Positions 55,890-64,000 of a stretch of DNA of 64,000 nucleotides are shown here, one piece after another. The translations under genes were made by a program, and so were the position numbers. The notes under the pieces were generated by a model. That model was not told where the DNA came from, searched no databases, and was given only the letters and a program-made list of their open reading frames with translations. The stretch comes from Elymus sibiricus (taxonomy: Eukaryota > Streptophyta > Magnoliopsida > Poales > Poaceae). How positions within the stretch are numbered: position 1 is the first letter of the stretch; every line of letters starts with the position of its first letter. The stretch spans positions 145,680,001-145,744,000 of the forward strand of contig CM077670.1 in NCBI GenBank assembly GCA_039707655.1, written 5' to 3'.

Positions 55890-56423
55890 GAGTATCCAGG
55901 TGGACTAGCCATCCCAAGTGATGCTCAGAAAATAAAATAAAACTGAGTATCCTGGTGGACTAGCCATCCCAAGTGATGCTCAGAAAATAAAATAAAACTG
56001 AGTATCCAGGTGGACTAGACATCCCAAGTCATGCTCAGAAAATAAAATAAAACTGAGTATCCTGGTGGACTAGCCATCCCAAGTGATGCTCAGAAAATAA
56101 AATAAAACTGAGTATCCAGGTGGACTAGACATCCCAAGTCATGCTCAGAAAATAAAATAAAACTGAGTATCCAGGTGGACTAGCCATCCCAAGTGATGCT
56201 CAGAAAATAAAATAAAACTAAGTATCCAGGTGGACTAGCCATCCCAAGTGATGCTCAGAAAATAAAATAAAACTGAGTATCCAGGTGGACTAGCCATCCC
56301 AAGTGATGCTTAGAAAATAAAATAAAACTGAGTATCCAGGTAGACTAGCCATCCCAAGTGATGCTCAGAAAATAAAATAAAACTGAGTATCCAGGTGGAC
56401 TAGCCATCCCAAGTGATACTCAG
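55890..56423. repeat. Tandem repeat, 55-bp unit, 9.7 copies with dimer order
   Basis: Units start at 55890 and then every 55 bp exactly to 56385; the tenth is partial. Unit text begins GAGTATCCAGGTGGACTAG. Units 2-3 and 4-5 are the same ordered pair (CCTGG type, then a GACATCC..GTCATG type), so a 110-bp dimer was amplified. Confidence 0.93.
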
Positions 56424-58488
56424 GTTGCACACAAAAGAACAGGGTTAGTCCTAATAATATTTATGATAACAATGATATTCATGCTGGCATCAGTAGTGAC
56501 AATAATCATCCTGCAAAAGTGAATCAGGCTCAATTTAATTATTTAATCCGAAGACCGACGCTAAGACCGACACTTGACCAACCCAGACTGTAGTCCTTAA
56601 CCGCATACACGGCTATTCGAATAGGTTTTAAAACTCTGCAGAGGGTGTACTCTTTACCCACAAGTAAAGGATTTCTTTAGTCAACGCCGAAATGCTGACT
56701 AATTCCCATGATGGTCTTTGGGTTGAAAACACACCTGACCAGCACACACCAGATTAACTTTCCGGATGCCAGGAATCACCGAAGGCATCGTTCAAGAAAA
56801 AATCTAAGACAAGGAGACCATCATCTCGAATAGCATGGGATCACAATTCATAACGCACGGATTACAAGGGGTGCCCCCCTCTCGGCCCAGCCGAATACAC
56901 CCATGCCTACCAGAGGCCTCTTGTATCTTTCACCATGGCCTCTCTGTATGGTGTGTGCAAAGAAAGGGGTTAACAACTTACTGAACCGTACCCTACCTGT
57001 GGCAGGGACAAGTGGCAGCACGAAACAAGTATGGGGGTTAACGGAACAAGACTCGATCTACGGTTGAGTCAGGAGGTTTAAGTTTTCCTGCAGCGGTTAG
57101 CACAATATATTTCCTTGGTAGTTCCCAACAGGGTCACCATCTGGTATGTCCCAACATACCCTCACTGTTCATTCTCATCATAACAAGATTTTAGTCTCAC
57201 GGTCACTTTTCTCGTGACTGATTCTTTCCTGCAGATTAGTCCGGACCAACATAGGCATATGTGATAGGTGAAAATAACCATACTTCTCATACTTCATGTT
57301 TAAACAAAGATAAAATATTATCAAGGGATCATGCATGCAAATTTTATTTGAATTCAACATATTCATGATTCAATTATTCCTACAAACAATTAACCATGCA
57401 TTCACCATATCAAGTGTTCAAGATACTTGCCTTGAGCATGCAGAAGTGTTGGGTGCACTCCAAAAGTTTGAAAATTTTATCTCCCCTCGATTTCCTATTT
57501 TCATAAATATTGCAATTACCACAAAAAGCCAAAACAGTGCTAAAAAGTTGTTTGGAAATTTTCAAATAAATACTAAAATAAACTAGATGAAAAATGAAGA
57601 ATTTCAGAAAAAGAATCAAATTATTTGGAGTTCATATGATTTTCCTAGGGAATTTCTAAGCTGAAATAAATGAAGAAATGGACTATTTAATAGATCCAAT
57701 AGGGACAAAGCTTCGGAAAAATGTTCACCCTAGCTGGATTAATAGAGTATGAATTTAGGAGTAAGCAGGAATTTAAATCATCAAATTTGGTCTTGGAAAT
57801 ATTGCTGTAGAATTAATTGAGATTTGCAAGAAAAGAAAAAAGAGGAACGGCAGAAGCGCGCCCTGAGCGCTGTTTAGCCGCCTGGTGCCACTGGGCCAGG
57901 CCTAGCCGCTCGGCCGCGCGGGAGAGCTGACGACGTCGAAGACGTATTCGTGGAATATGTTTCCGAGAAGGGAAGACCTATTCAGCAGAAGCACAATTCC
58001 ACTTAAGATGAGCTGGTGTAGCGCCGGGTCACTGACAGTGGGCCCCGCGGCCCCACTGTCAGGTTTGACCGTGTCAGCGGGCGCCCCCTCTCCCCTGGCC
58101 GAACGGAAGCGCGGCTCCGGCGATCCTCACCGGTGATTGGGGGCGCCCTCGGTGAGCTAAGCTCACCATCAAGCTCAAGAGGTTTGCGCGGTCCCGCTGG
58201 TGTGCGACACGTCCTCCGGGGAGCACCAGGTCACCGGCGGTGAGCTCACCCGAAGAGCTCCAGCGGAAGCAATTTGGGAGTTTCGCCCATGGTGGCTCCC
58301 GAGCAAAATTGAGCGCGGGGATGGATTCACGGGACCGTGAGGAGGCATCTGGTGCGGAGAGTGGCGAGGGGGGGCACTGAAGAGGTGGGAGTCTTCGTGG
58401 AAGTGGTGGCGGCAGTGGTTGCCGGAGACGAGGGAGGCTTATGGGGGATGGAGAGGTGATGTTTATGATCCAGATGAGCTCGGGGCAG

Positions 58489-58496
58489 CTTATATA
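58489..58496 (-). promoter_or_regulatory. TATA box of LARD2 LTR
   Basis: TATATAAG on the minus strand, about 1300 bp inside the LTR, followed by the GC-rich leader. The layout is like that of the LARD1 LTR. Confidence 0.6.
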
Positions 58497-59796
58497 GCAC
58501 GGGGTGGCCGTGCCCTTGGCTTCCAGAGGACGGCATGGCTGCGGCAGCCATTCATGGCGGTGGGTGAGGCCGGTGAGGTCGGTGGGGAGGTGGTTGCAGC
58601 GCGGAGAGCCTCTGGAAGAGTCCACCGTCCAGGAGGGGGTGCTGGTAGCTCGTGAGTGGTCCACACGTCCCGGTGGTGCCATGCCTGAGTCGGAGACAAC
58701 GGCAGTGGCTCGGGTCGGTGGTTGTCGGCGCTGGCTAGCGCCAGGCGACAAGAGGAGGTGTCGGCGGGGTCGCGGGGCATCGGCATGCTCTAGCTGGGGG
58801 TGGGGAAAGCCCGGGAGGCAGGAGCGGGGCGGCAGGACTCGGGTGCGGACGGGTGCAGTCCGGGCGCTCTGGCCACGTCCAGAGCACACACACAGAGTGC
58901 TCGATCAAATGCCAGGGTGACCTAGGCTGTCCCATAAGAGCGGGTCTTTGGCAGGGGGGTGCTAGTATGGATGGTGGTGATGATGGACATGCTGGTTTAG
59001 CTAGGTGGGCAAGTCTCAAATGCAGCTTAGAAGGTTGCAAAGTTTCTGTCATGCTCACAACCTGCTTGAAAAAATGCTAGGGCAATCTAGGTATTTATGT
59101 GAGCTATGAAAATTGCCAGGATGATGTCTCATTAGATGGTAGAGATGATGGTGTGGTTGGATGGACAAAATGAAAAACTTGCAAGTGCAAGTTTTGTTGG
59201 ATTTCAGTTCTGGACTGAAAATACAGAGATTTATTTGGTGGACCTAAATGAGGCAATTGGAGCTGATCTTCTGGACTTAAGGGTTTCTTAGGAAGGACTA
59301 TAAGTTGGAATAATTGCAGAATTTTTGGAGCAAGAAAGATTGAGGTTGTAGTTATAACTCAAAAATAGAACAGATTTGAAAAATGGAAGTTGTGCTCAAA
59401 ATTTTCAAAAGACCAGGTTGGGTTTTTGCACAAAAGTGATCTATAGGCATCACATGACCCCTCATAATTTTTGTGGATTTTTAGGAGGATTATTTAAAAT
59501 AGTTGTAGTGCAATAGAAGCATTTTAAGGATTGAGAATGCTATTAAAAGGATTATTTCGGGGCAAATTTTATTATGAAAATATTTCCTACTGTTATTTAA
59601 ATATAAATGAAATGATTTAGGAAAAATACCAAAGCCCACAATGTTTTTCTAAAATTTTCTATATGGAGGGAAGAATTTTGGAAAACAAAAGACAGAAGAG
59701 AATCTGAAATTAATAAAAGACCTGCTATAATTCCAAATTTTATTTCTGGCCAAATTTTACTTAATAAAAATGTGGTTAAGTATTTGGGGTGTTACA

Positions 59797-59835
59797 AACT
59801 CTACCCCCCTTAAGAAAATCTCGTCCTCGAGATTT
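59797..59835 (-). other. Polypurine tract and hairpin of LARD2
   Basis: Minus strand: AAATCTCG-AGGA-CGAGATTT (59835-59816) is a perfect 8-bp stem, followed by CTTAAGGGGGGTAGAGTT and the 3' LTR. LARD1 has the same layout at 38649-38687. Confidence 0.82.
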
Positions 59836-60359
59836 ATTAAGGTGGTCATAAAAATTAAGCCCACCTTTTCGAGGAGGTTTTTTTATATAAAAAAACTAAT
59901 TATTTAAATAACCTAATTAGGCACAGTTGATGTGGGGCTGCTGGTAATTGGTGTAACTACAGTGAGGTACTGGTGTTGTGGTTCTACTGTACGACAAATT
60001 TGGAAAAAGTAGGATTTCTAAATTCCAAATTCGCTTGCCGTACTCCAGTGCACAGTGTTCTCTCTGGCTGACAGGTGGGCCCAGGGCCCACTGTCAGTCT
60101 CTTCTTCTTCTTCCTCCAGCTCTCCTTTCTCCTCTCTCTCTCGTGTGCTCTCCCGCACTATCTCCACCCGCGACATTTAGCGTGTAGGGCATCTAGGCCG
60201 TACCGCAGTAGTGCGCGGCATGCTTGTCGCCGGCGCAGCGTGCACTCACCTCGCGGGCCAGTACCCTGTCAGCACTGCTCGCGGATTCGCCTCCGAACAC
60301 CGGCGATCGAGCGGCGAGCGGAGCTGGTGGACTTCGCTTACCGTGAACCGAGCTCGAGC
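59836..60359. other. LARD2 interior between hairpin and minigene
   Basis: AT-rich at first, then pyrimidine-rich on the plus strand (CTTCTTCTTCCTCC near 60100). No gene is supported; it holds upstream DNA of the plus-strand minigene. Confidence 0.5.
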
Positions 60360-60367
60360 TATAAAAA
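60360..60367 (+). promoter_or_regulatory. TATA box of the antisense minigene in LARD2
   Basis: TATAAAAA on the plus strand, 106 bp upstream of the ATG at 60466, with a pyrimidine-rich leader (CTTCCTTCTTCC type) typical of plant 5' UTRs. Confidence 0.65.
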
Positions 60368-60465
60368 TGACCGCGGTTTTTCTTCCTTCTTCCTCTCGCC
60401 TCGTCTCACTTCTTCCTCCTCTTCTCCTTCACCTTCTGGTTGCAGAAGCTCGAGACGAGGCACTA

Positions 60466-60603
60466 ATGGAGGATATGGTTCCGGAGCTGGTCACGATCCT
60501 CCTGGTTGGTCTGCTGGCGGCGTTGGTCGGCTTCTCACTGCTGTTGTGTGCGATGATCCTCGATGATCGCCGTGATGCCGCTACTCGAGTGGTGGCTCTC
60601 TGA
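60466..60603 (+). CDS. Antisense minigene of LARD2, 45-residue single-span membrane protein
   Basis: ATG 60466 to TGA 60601-60603, on the strand opposite to the element. Residues 1-7 are polar and acidic, residues about 8-32 (LVTILLVGLLAALVGFSLLL and on) form one strong hydrophobic segment, and the tail DDRRDAATRVVAL is charged. It has a TATA box 106 bp upstream and an AATAAA at 60681, 78 bp after the stop, so the unit looks like a complete small gene. An in-frame extension upstream (from 60211) crosses the TATA box and is less likely. I do not recognise a family. A chance frame cannot be excluded at this length. Confidence 0.5.
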   Translation: MEDMVPELVTILLVGLLAALVGFSLLLCAMILDDRRDAATRVVAL

Positions 60604-60680
60604 GGCGGTGGTGATCATGAGGACTAGGCATCAGTGTCGGGTACGAGTGAGTGTTAGTGCGTTTGCAGCGGCTTTGTAGG

Positions 60681-60686
60681 AATAAA
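60681..60686 (+). terminator. Poly(A) signal of the LARD2 minigene
   Basis: AATAAA on the plus strand, 78 bp after the minigene stop. A (GT)n run follows about 75 bp further on. Confidence 0.5.
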
Positions 60687-60757
60687 AACCCATGACTTTT
60701 CTTCGAGAAAACTGTGGTGTGGTGAGAGTGATCTGGTAGCGGTTAAGTTGGTGCTAA

Positions 60758-60784
60758 GTGTGTGTGTGTGTGTGTGTGTGTGTG
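60758..60784. repeat. (GT)n microsatellite
   Basis: 27 bp of uninterrupted GT on the plus strand. 60687-61067 holds no other recognised feature. Confidence 0.95.
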
Positions 60785-61067
60785 GTTTCTGCACTTAGTG
60801 CATGTGGTAGAGTCTGTGTGACTGTAATTCGGATGTCGTGGCTACACGCGAAATACACTTATGTTGAAAAATATTTTTTGTGATAATGGCCCTTAAGAAA
60901 TTTCCTCCCCTAAGTGCGGATGAACTAAATGCAGATCACCACAATCAAATATTCGTAGACAAACTGCAATCATATTAATGCATTCGAGACATATGCCCTA
61001 AAATACATCGCAAAGATTGCAGCATGAAGCAAGTGCTAGACATAGTAACAACCACTCTCTTGACTGC

Positions 61068-61700
61068 CTACGATTCGAAGGTGAGATCTACAGGGCCTTG
61101 TGGAAGGGTTCCGGGTGCTGGAGCACATTCTTCTTCTTCCAGAGGAAGTGGAGGAAGTAGGCGAAGAACATGCCCCTCCTGAGTTCGCAAGGGTGGTCCG
61201 CCAATGGCGATTCGAGGATTTAGAACAGCAAGAATTTGAAGGTAATACATCAGTTGCTGAGTCAAACGCTCCTGGGCGATGACATATTGAACAAGGTTGG
61301 CCAGCACTGGATCGCTCTTTATTTGTCTGCAGGGGAACATTGATTCTGCTCCGGGTGCTGCGCGGCTCGGAAAGTAATAATACCCCCTTTCGCTGGCACA
61401 AGGCACCGCGAATCGAATACGGGTAATTGCTTCATATGCAGCAATTTCTATGGCCATGCCTGGAGTTGACATGGATTTCCCGACGTAGACAATGTACGGA
61501 GGGTCTTGGTTTGGGTCCTCCGGTGAAATGTGCACAACTGCCCAATATTTCGAGGAACTGGGGGTGATCCTCAACTTGAACAACTCATACTGGGGTGGGT
61601 GGGTGGAGCCAAGGGTGTTGCGGGTGAAATCCCACAAAACCTTAGCAAAACTACCCGGGCTTGCAGCCGGGATTCTCAGGTAGGCTCCGAGGTGAGACAT
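61068..61700 (-). CDS. LARD2 accessory gene B, 210 codons, paralogue of gene A
   Basis: Sense strand of the element, ATG at 61700, stop at 61070-61068, fully open. It aligns with gene A from residue 16: G-x-F then L-x(2)-TR, PP-x-Y (35-38), YWAVVHI (52-58), a run of Ala-rich helix (82-92), YYYFPSR (107-113), SDPVLANLVQYV (129-140) and a helical LxxLQILAVLNP (152-162). The conserved W, YY-PSR and DP-x-L-x(2)-LV-x-Y positions suggest one globular domain of about 150 residues. The C-terminal tail is Pro/Leu/Glu-rich. No known family is recognised: no gag, env, RT or integrase motif, no signal peptide. Because it resembles a duplicated gene kept open, a role for the element or a captured host origin are both possible. 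Confidence 0.75.
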   Translation of the reverse strand: MSHLGAYLRIPAASPGSFAKVLWDFTRNTLGSTHPPQYELFKLRITPSSSKYWAVVHISPEDPNQDPPYIVYVGKSMSTPGMAIEIAAYEAITRIRFAVPCASERGYYYFPSRAAPGAESMFPCRQIKSDPVLANLVQYVIAQERLTQQLMYYLQILAVLNPRIAIGGPPLRTQEGHVLRLLPPLPLEEEECAPAPGTLPQGPVDLTFES

Positions 61701-61790
61701 TGGAGAGGTTGGTTATGAATGCAGTGCACAAGGGTGATGGATGCGGCGCTCAAGGTTGATGGTGGCTGGTGTGGAGTGGGGTATGGCCGC

Positions 61791-61796
61791 TTATAA
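61791..61796 (-). promoter_or_regulatory. TATA-like box of gene B
   Basis: CTTATAAG on the minus strand, about 95 bp upstream of the gene B ATG. The 61701-62111 spacer holds no other gene. Confidence 0.5.
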
Positions 61797-62111
61797 GGTA
61801 CCTGGGTTAGGAAACATGAGGCGGCGCCAGTACGACTTGGGTATCGGCTCCGTCGTAGGGTTGTCTGAGTCAAAGTCTCAGACCTCGATCCCCACAGGGA
61901 ATGTGACATATTACTGTGCGTGTCGGTTAGGGGGTTCGGCAGTCACTCTAAAATTTACTCTGTCACCACACGCCAATAATTTGCGCTAGATCACGCATAC
62001 CACTATTAAGGCACACAAGTAATTTACAAACTTACCCCGCCTTACAACTGCTACTACAAAAAAAATACAGAAAAACCGGGCCACTAAGGCTCTACAACAA
62101 ATTTGGTGGAC

Positions 62112-62909
62112 TCAGTCCACCTCGTTGACATCTAGCCGGACGCGTCTTGTAGATGTCGAGGCTTCTCTGTGCGCTTTGGTGGCAGAGCTGACCGGGGTTA
62201 GATGGGGAGCTACAGGGCTGGGGTAGCGGTGGTGCCCTTCGCGGGGTGTCGAGGTCACCATCCCGTTGGAGTAGGTCTCCAAGAGACCACGGAGCTCCCC
62301 GGGGGAGGCGAAGGCACTGCCCGGGTAGATAACAGGGGCGGATCTTGGGGGCTCAACTGGCCTCCCAAGCAGTACTATCGGGGCGTCGGTGGTGGGTGCA
62401 GCTTCACTCCTTACCGGGGTCAGGAGAGCGAGCATCCTGCAGGTCGCGATCAGATCAAGGGTGACCTGATCGAATAGTGCCTCGTGTGCTCTCAGATAGC
62501 GCACCAGATGCACCAGGGCAGGATCCGTCTCATGGTCTCCGTTGGCGACTTGGATCAGGCTACCATAGTCTTCACGACTAGGGTAGTAGAAGAAAGGGCA
62601 GATGTTAACCTTCGGCAACAAATGCCGGAGGTTAACTTTAGCCTCTCGGGCTGCAAGTTGGATGGCTTGGGGCTCGTCGGAGGTCGTCCTTCTGGTGAAC
62701 CGGTAGGGGCATTTTGACGGGGTGCCCCTCCCGTAGATGTGCACCGTGGCCCAGAAGTGGTGGATGGCATCACTCGTGTGCTCTTGGTACACAACATACT
62801 CCGGGGGCTCTTCTGTGCCAAAAGCACGACGGGTGAGATTGGCGAGGATGACAACAAAGTCTCCAAGCTCGGCAGCGGTGGTCTCGCTGCGAACGATGGG
62901 GCCAGGCAT
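62112..62909 (-). CDS. LARD2 accessory gene A, 265 codons, function unknown
   Basis: First gene after the PBS on the sense strand, ATG 62909, stop 62114-62112, fully open. The N-terminal domain (about residues 16-168) matches gene B: GDFVVILANLTRRAFG, PPEYVVY (35-41), HFWATVHIYG (51-60), QAIQLAAREA (81-90), FFYYPSRE (106-113), DPALVHLVRYLR (129-140), LIATCRMLALLTP (153-165). The C-terminal 95 residues are Pro/Ser/Thr-rich, probably disordered. The aligned order and the same W, YYPSR and DP-x-L positions make common descent with gene B clear; sequence identity is low, so the duplication is old. I do not recognise the family. Confidence 0.78.
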   Translation of the reverse strand: MPGPIVRSETTAAELGDFVVILANLTRRAFGTEEPPEYVVYQEHTSDAIHHFWATVHIYGRGTPSKCPYRFTRRTTSDEPQAIQLAAREAKVNLRHLLPKVNICPFFYYPSREDYGSLIQVANGDHETDPALVHLVRYLRAHEALFDQVTLDLIATCRMLALLTPVRSEAAPTTDAPIVLLGRPVEPPRSAPVIYPGSAFASPGELRGLLETYSNGMVTSTPREGHHRYPSPVAPHLTPVSSATKAHREASTSTRRVRLDVNEVD

Positions 62910-62967
62910 CTTGGTGGTTGGATTTTGAACTGAGAGTGAGGTTGTGATGTGCTGAGTTGGGACAAGG

Positions 62968-62974
62968 CTTTATA
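62968..62974 (-). promoter_or_regulatory. TATA box of gene A
   Basis: TATAAAG on the minus strand (context GCCTATAAAGCC), about 60 bp upstream of the ATG at 62909. The 62975-63213 stretch is untranslated leader after the PBS. Confidence 0.6.
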
Positions 62975-63213
62975 GGCCAGCAGAGTCTTCCATCGCACGC
63001 TTGTGGATGGGACAACTCAGGTGTCGGCCACAGGCACACGGCCTAGGGGCAGGGCTAATAGGTTGGGCACCGACTGTCAACAGATGTCGGCTTTGTACTG
63101 TGTAGGCTTATCGGATGAGATGGGCTTTGGCTACGGATAGGAAAAGATTGGACGGTGTGGAAACCTAAGGATAATGACCAGGCTAAGATAGGATTAGCCA
63201 GTTGTCAGCCTGG

Positions 63214-63225
63214 GCTCTGATACCA
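63214..63225 (-). other. LARD2 PBS (initiator tRNA-Met)
   Basis: TGGTATCAGAGC on the minus strand, 4 bp after the 5' LTR end at 63230. Fixes the orientation of the element. Confidence 0.92.
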
Positions 63226-63229
63226 TGGC

Positions 63230-64000
63230 TGTCAGGGCCGGATTTCCGAGACACAATATCCCAGAAATTAACCCCTCGTGTCACCACCAGCCCCAAGATC
63301 ATTTTTACTGGTGGGCACGTCCTTAATACAGATTACAACAATGATTTCTGACAGTGGATGGCGGAAGCGGGTAGCGGATTTCCAATTCTAGTGGAAGCTC
63401 CAATCCCACAGGAATGGCTGACCGGGATAACTCCTATCTCGCGTGGCTGCTATCTTAGGCTCCAAGACCGCATGGACGTCTTTGCAGTACTCCACGTTGA
63501 AATCCTGACCTGACCAATTAAATAGCCAGGGACAAGCCAGTGAGTACGTTTTAATGTACTCGCAAACATTATGAACAAAAGATATATCGAAAGCATCTAT
63601 TCATGATGAATTAAATTATATGCATATGCTGACCGATATTAAATCATGATATGATAAATATTAATACGGTGCAGAAGAATAACTATACTATTTTAGTAAC
63701 AGACCAAGAAAAAAATCAAATGGAACATCGGGCGTTGGACCACCCGAGGAATTCCAAGAAAAATGCCAAACGGGTGTCTGAAAGCGACGCCTCAAGAGGT
63801 CTTGAAAAGAAATGCCAAACGGGTGTCTAAAAGTGACGCCTCGAGAGGTCTTGAAAAGAGATGCCAAACGGGTGTCTGAATGCGACGCTGTGAGAGGTCT
63901 TGAAAAGAAATGAGTATCCAGGTGGACTAGCCATCCCAAGTGATGCTCAGAAAATAAAATAAAACTGAGTATCCAGGTGGACTAGCCATCCCAAGTGATG
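63230..64000 (-). repeat. LARD2 5' LTR (end only, runs off the window)
   Basis: Matches 55159-55945 of the 3' LTR, with scattered substitutions and about 40 bp missing near 63337 relative to 55270-55310. Only the last 771 bp of this LTR are visible. Confidence 0.92.
63763..64000. repeat. Tandem repeats of LARD2 5' LTR
   Basis: Three 49-bp units at 63763, 63812 and 63861, then the start of the 55-bp array at 63912 and 63967, cut by the window end. Confidence 0.9.

Larger units (their letters stand above)
55159..59796 (-). repeat. LARD2 3' LTR
   Basis: On the minus strand from TGTAACACCCC (59796) to CCGGCCCCGACA (55159). It contains two tandem arrays (55741-56423), an AT-rich middle, a GC-rich leader (about 57850-58900) and a TATA box at 58489. 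The 271-codon open frame at 58889-58074 lies in the GC-rich leader and is not supported as a gene. Confidence 0.9.
55159..64000 (-). mobile_element. LARD2: long-LTR, non-autonomous retrotransposon with accessory genes
   Basis: Minus strand. The 3' LTR is 55159-59796 (4638 bp), the interior 59797-63229 (3433 bp), and the 5' LTR starts at 63230 and runs off the edge. The left target sequence is GTTTG (55154-55158); its partner is out of view. No gag, protease, RT or integrase is present. Instead the interior has two paralogous genes on the sense strand and a small antisense gene. Initiator-Met PBS, LTR start TGTAACACCCC and the sequence around the purine tract resemble Del/Tekay chromoviruses, a possible source of enzymes (inference). 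Confidence 0.9.

Noticed and set aside
55890..56423. 55-bp tandem array as a CRISPR array
   Set aside because: Units are contiguous without variable spacers and lie in a plant LTR.
58074..58889. 271-codon minus-strand frame in the LARD2 LTR
   Set aside because: Lies in the GC-rich leader and crosses the TATA box at 58489; overlapping frames are open on the other strand and no domain is seen.
60758..60784. (GT)n run as a CRISPR-like or regulatory array
   Set aside because: It is a simple dinucleotide microsatellite.
1..64000. tRNA, rRNA or other structural RNA genes
   Set aside because: None seen. The TGGTATCAGAGC words are primer-binding sites, not tRNA genes; they lack a cloverleaf around them.

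Overview
This window looks like gene-poor intergenic DNA of a large grass genome, most likely a Triticeae cereal (wheat, barley or a relative). That is an inference from long nested LTR retrotransposons, LARD-type elements with LTRs over 4 kb, a Stowaway MITE and no recognisable host gene. Nearly every base can be placed in a transposon or an older repeat. Several elements are bounded exactly, because LTR ends, primer-binding sites (PBS) and 5-bp target duplications (TSD) can all be read.

Layout. (1) 1-16800 is an LTR of a LARD family on the minus strand that runs off the left edge. It is split by element E1, a Ty3/Gypsy Tat-type retrotransposon at 1175-14221 (780-bp LTRs, TSD AGATG). (2) 16801-17665 and 45543-48784 are one stretch of old, degenerate repeats, split by a Ty1/Copia element on the minus strand at 17666-45537 (1517-bp LTRs, TSD GTGTT). 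(3) That Copia element was itself hit twice. E2, a second Tat-type element, sits in its 3' LTR at 17977-25043 (TSD GTTGC). LARD1, a Sukkula-like element, sits in its pol gene at 30953-42955 (4.3-4.5-kb LTRs, TSD TCAAC). (4) 48785-54017 holds a decayed reading frame and diverged duplicated repeats. (5) 54018-55158 is part of another Copia LTR, split by LARD2, a minus-strand long-LTR element from 55159 past the right edge.

All gag-pol frames are dead. The stops I can interpret are mostly CAG to TAG, CGA to TGA and TGG to TAG, as expected from cytosine deamination in methylated DNA. By contrast, four sets of accessory genes look intact. E1 has an antisense three-exon gene of 1246 codons. E2 has an antisense 219-codon gene with a B3 DNA-binding domain. 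LARD2 has two paralogous sense-strand genes (265 and 210 codons) that I do not recognise, plus an antisense 45-codon membrane-protein minigene. Each has a TATA-like box of its own. These retrotransposon-borne genes with private promoters are the most interesting content of the window.

Limits: all repeat boundaries and homologies were read by eye. Family names are given only where architecture supports them, and no database was searched.
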